Positions 63,043 to 64,000 of a stretch of 64,000 nucleotides of DNA are shown one piece after another. The translations under genes and the position numbers were made by a program. This DNA is from Nonomuraea sp. SYSU D8015 (GTDB lineage Bacteria; Actinomycetota; Actinomycetes; Streptosporangiales; Streptosporangiaceae). The number at the start of each line of letters is the position of its first letter. The stretch's first letter is position 1. Under the pieces are notes generated by a model. The model saw only the letters and a program-made list of their open reading frames with translations. It did no database searches and was not told where the DNA came from. The stretch lies in assembly GCF_008065375.1 (NCBI RefSeq), contig NZ_VJYI01000001.1, positions 1,302,001 through 1,366,000 of the forward strand, written 5' to 3'.

Positions 63043-63912
63043 TCAGCTCTTGCCGGCGATTGTCACGTCTTTGATTTCGACGGTTTCCTTTGGCGCCCCC
63101 GTCCCGTCGGCTCCGGGGGAGATGACACCTGCTTTGTTCACCTTGTCGAGGATGTCGAGTCCCTTGGTGATCGTACCCACCGGGGTGTAATCCGGGGTGA
63201 GTCCGATGTCTCCGTAAACGAGGAAGAACTGGCTTCCCGTGGTGCCCGGAGCCTGGGTTTTGGCCATCGCCATCACACCGCGCTTGTACTGGGCGCCCTG
63301 GAGGTTCTCCTCGGCCATCACGTAACCGGGGCCGCCGGTGCCGTCCTGGCTCTTTCCGTCGGCCTTGGCCGCCGGGTCGCCGCACTGCAGCATCGGGAAC
63401 TTGTCGTTGCCCAGACGGTGGCACTTGCTGCCGTCGTAGTAGTTCTTCTTCGCCAGGAACTCCAGCGAGTTGGTCGTGCAGGGCGCCTTGGCGTTGTCAA
63501 GTTCGACCACGATGTCGCCCTGATTCGTCTTGAACGTCATCGTCTTCGTGGCCGGCGTGTTCTTCACCTTCGCCGGAGGCATGCCGACGTCCTTGACCTG
63601 ACCGCCGCCGGGATCCTTGACGTACTCACAGGTGCCGGTCGCCGCGTCGTACGGCTTGGGCCCCGTGCTCGGCGGGGCCGAGGCGGTGTCGGCGGCCGAA
63701 GCCGTGGGCGAGGCGGCCGCCTCCGTCGCCGGGTCCTCTCCGCCCAGCAGCGCCACCGCGGTCACGATGCCGCCGATGACGATCACGACGCCCACGGTGG
63801 AGCCGATGATCGCGTTGCGCTTGGCCTTCTGCTCGCGCTCGAGACGGCGCTGCATCTGCCGCTCGTAGTGCTCGCGCGCCAGCTGCTTCTGCCGGTCCTT
63901 CCCCGTGGCCAC
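63043..63912 (-). CDS. Membrane-anchored cyclophilin-type peptidyl-prolyl isomerase
   Basis: A 289-residue protein. A basic N-terminus (KDRQKQLAREHYERQMQRR) precedes one membrane helix (about 34-58), an Ala/Ser/Thr-rich linker and a cyclophilin domain with MTFKTNQGDIVVEL, GVMAMAKTQAPGTTGSQFF and LDKVNKAG. It catalyses proline cis-trans isomerisation on the outer membrane side, probably helping exported proteins fold. GTG 63912 is chosen because GGGAGG lies 7 nt upstream; the ATG at 63927 precedes that site and lacks its own. Confidence 0.92.
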   Translation of the reverse strand: MATGKDRQKQLAREHYERQMQRRLEREQKAKRNAIIGSTVGVVIVIGGIVTAVALLGGEDPATEAAASPTASAADTASAPPSTGPKPYDAATGTCEYVKDPGGGQVKDVGMPPAKVKNTPATKTMTFKTNQGDIVVELDNAKAPCTTNSLEFLAKKNYYDGSKCHRLGNDKFPMLQCGDPAAKADGKSQDGTGGPGYVMAEENLQGAQYKRGVMAMAKTQAPGTTGSQFFLVYGDIGLTPDYTPVGTITKGLDILDKVNKAGVISPGADGTGAPKETVEIKDVTIAGKS

Positions 63913-64000
63913 CGCTTTGCCTCCCATAGTCAATCAACTGAGGTGGGCGAATCGTATCGGCCAACGGGTAATGATTCGCAGCCCGGCGACCCGCACCGGT

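Noticed and set aside
1..64000. tRNA and rRNA genes
   Set aside because: I scanned the intergenic regions by eye for T-loop and acceptor patterns and found none that fit; a covariance search would be decisive.

Overview
This window is chromosomal DNA of a very GC-rich actinomycete. The evidence is strong GC bias at third codon positions, many GTG starts, a phosphatidylinositol-mannoside operon (PgsA, PatA, PimA), F420-type and DUF349 proteins, and a conserved gene order. A Streptosporangiales member such as Nonomuraea is my best guess, but the sequence alone does not prove it. I see no rRNA, tRNA, CRISPR array, insertion sequence or prophage.

Positions 1-24.9 kb are accessory metabolism and regulation. 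In order they hold an SDR reductase, two proteins of unknown function, an ECF sigma factor, a CRP/FNR regulator next to an MpaB-type oxygenase and a large cyclase-ATPase, an unknown beta-rich protein, an FMN alpha-hydroxyacid oxidase, an HD protein, a DUF4031/HAD pair and a cytochrome P450. Next come a membrane protein with a helix-turn-helix tail and a DUF2786 protein, then a four-gene dehydrogenase/transporter operon (Ldh-family, MHS transporter, SDR, mannitol-dehydrogenase family), pgm, an F420-type oxidoreductase and a GH25 lysozyme-like gene.

Positions 24.9-63.9 kb follow a backbone also known from mycobacteria: thrS, HIT protein, pgsA-patA-pimA, pdxS, pdxT, YebC, ruvC-ruvA-ruvB, yajC-secD-secF, apt, rel, and a cyclophilin. 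Extra genes sit between the conserved blocks: TM2 protein, PIG-L deacetylase, ECF sigma with a DUF1579-like partner, Asp23, a phosphatase-like membrane protein, a GHL10 hydrolase, an EF-G-like GTPase, a DUF3048 lipoprotein, PhoD, an endonuclease/phosphatase-family protein, a fused ABC-permease-like protein, an Eis-like acetyltransferase, a nucleotidyltransferase-cupin fusion and a DUF349 protein.

The most useful regulatory signals are a LexA-type box before ruvCAB, a set of apparent leaderless promoters (a -10 hexamer 6-8 nt before the start codon), several strong hairpin terminators, and unusual repeats. The repeats are a 32-bp tandem duplication covering the pgsA start codon, a repeated Shine-Dalgarno block before rel, GGACGTCC palindromes before apt, and twelve 15-bp units between ruvA and ruvB. 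No clear-cut new defence or mobile system was found; the best candidates for new biology are these repeats, two domain fusions, and the CRP-oxygenase-cyclase cluster.
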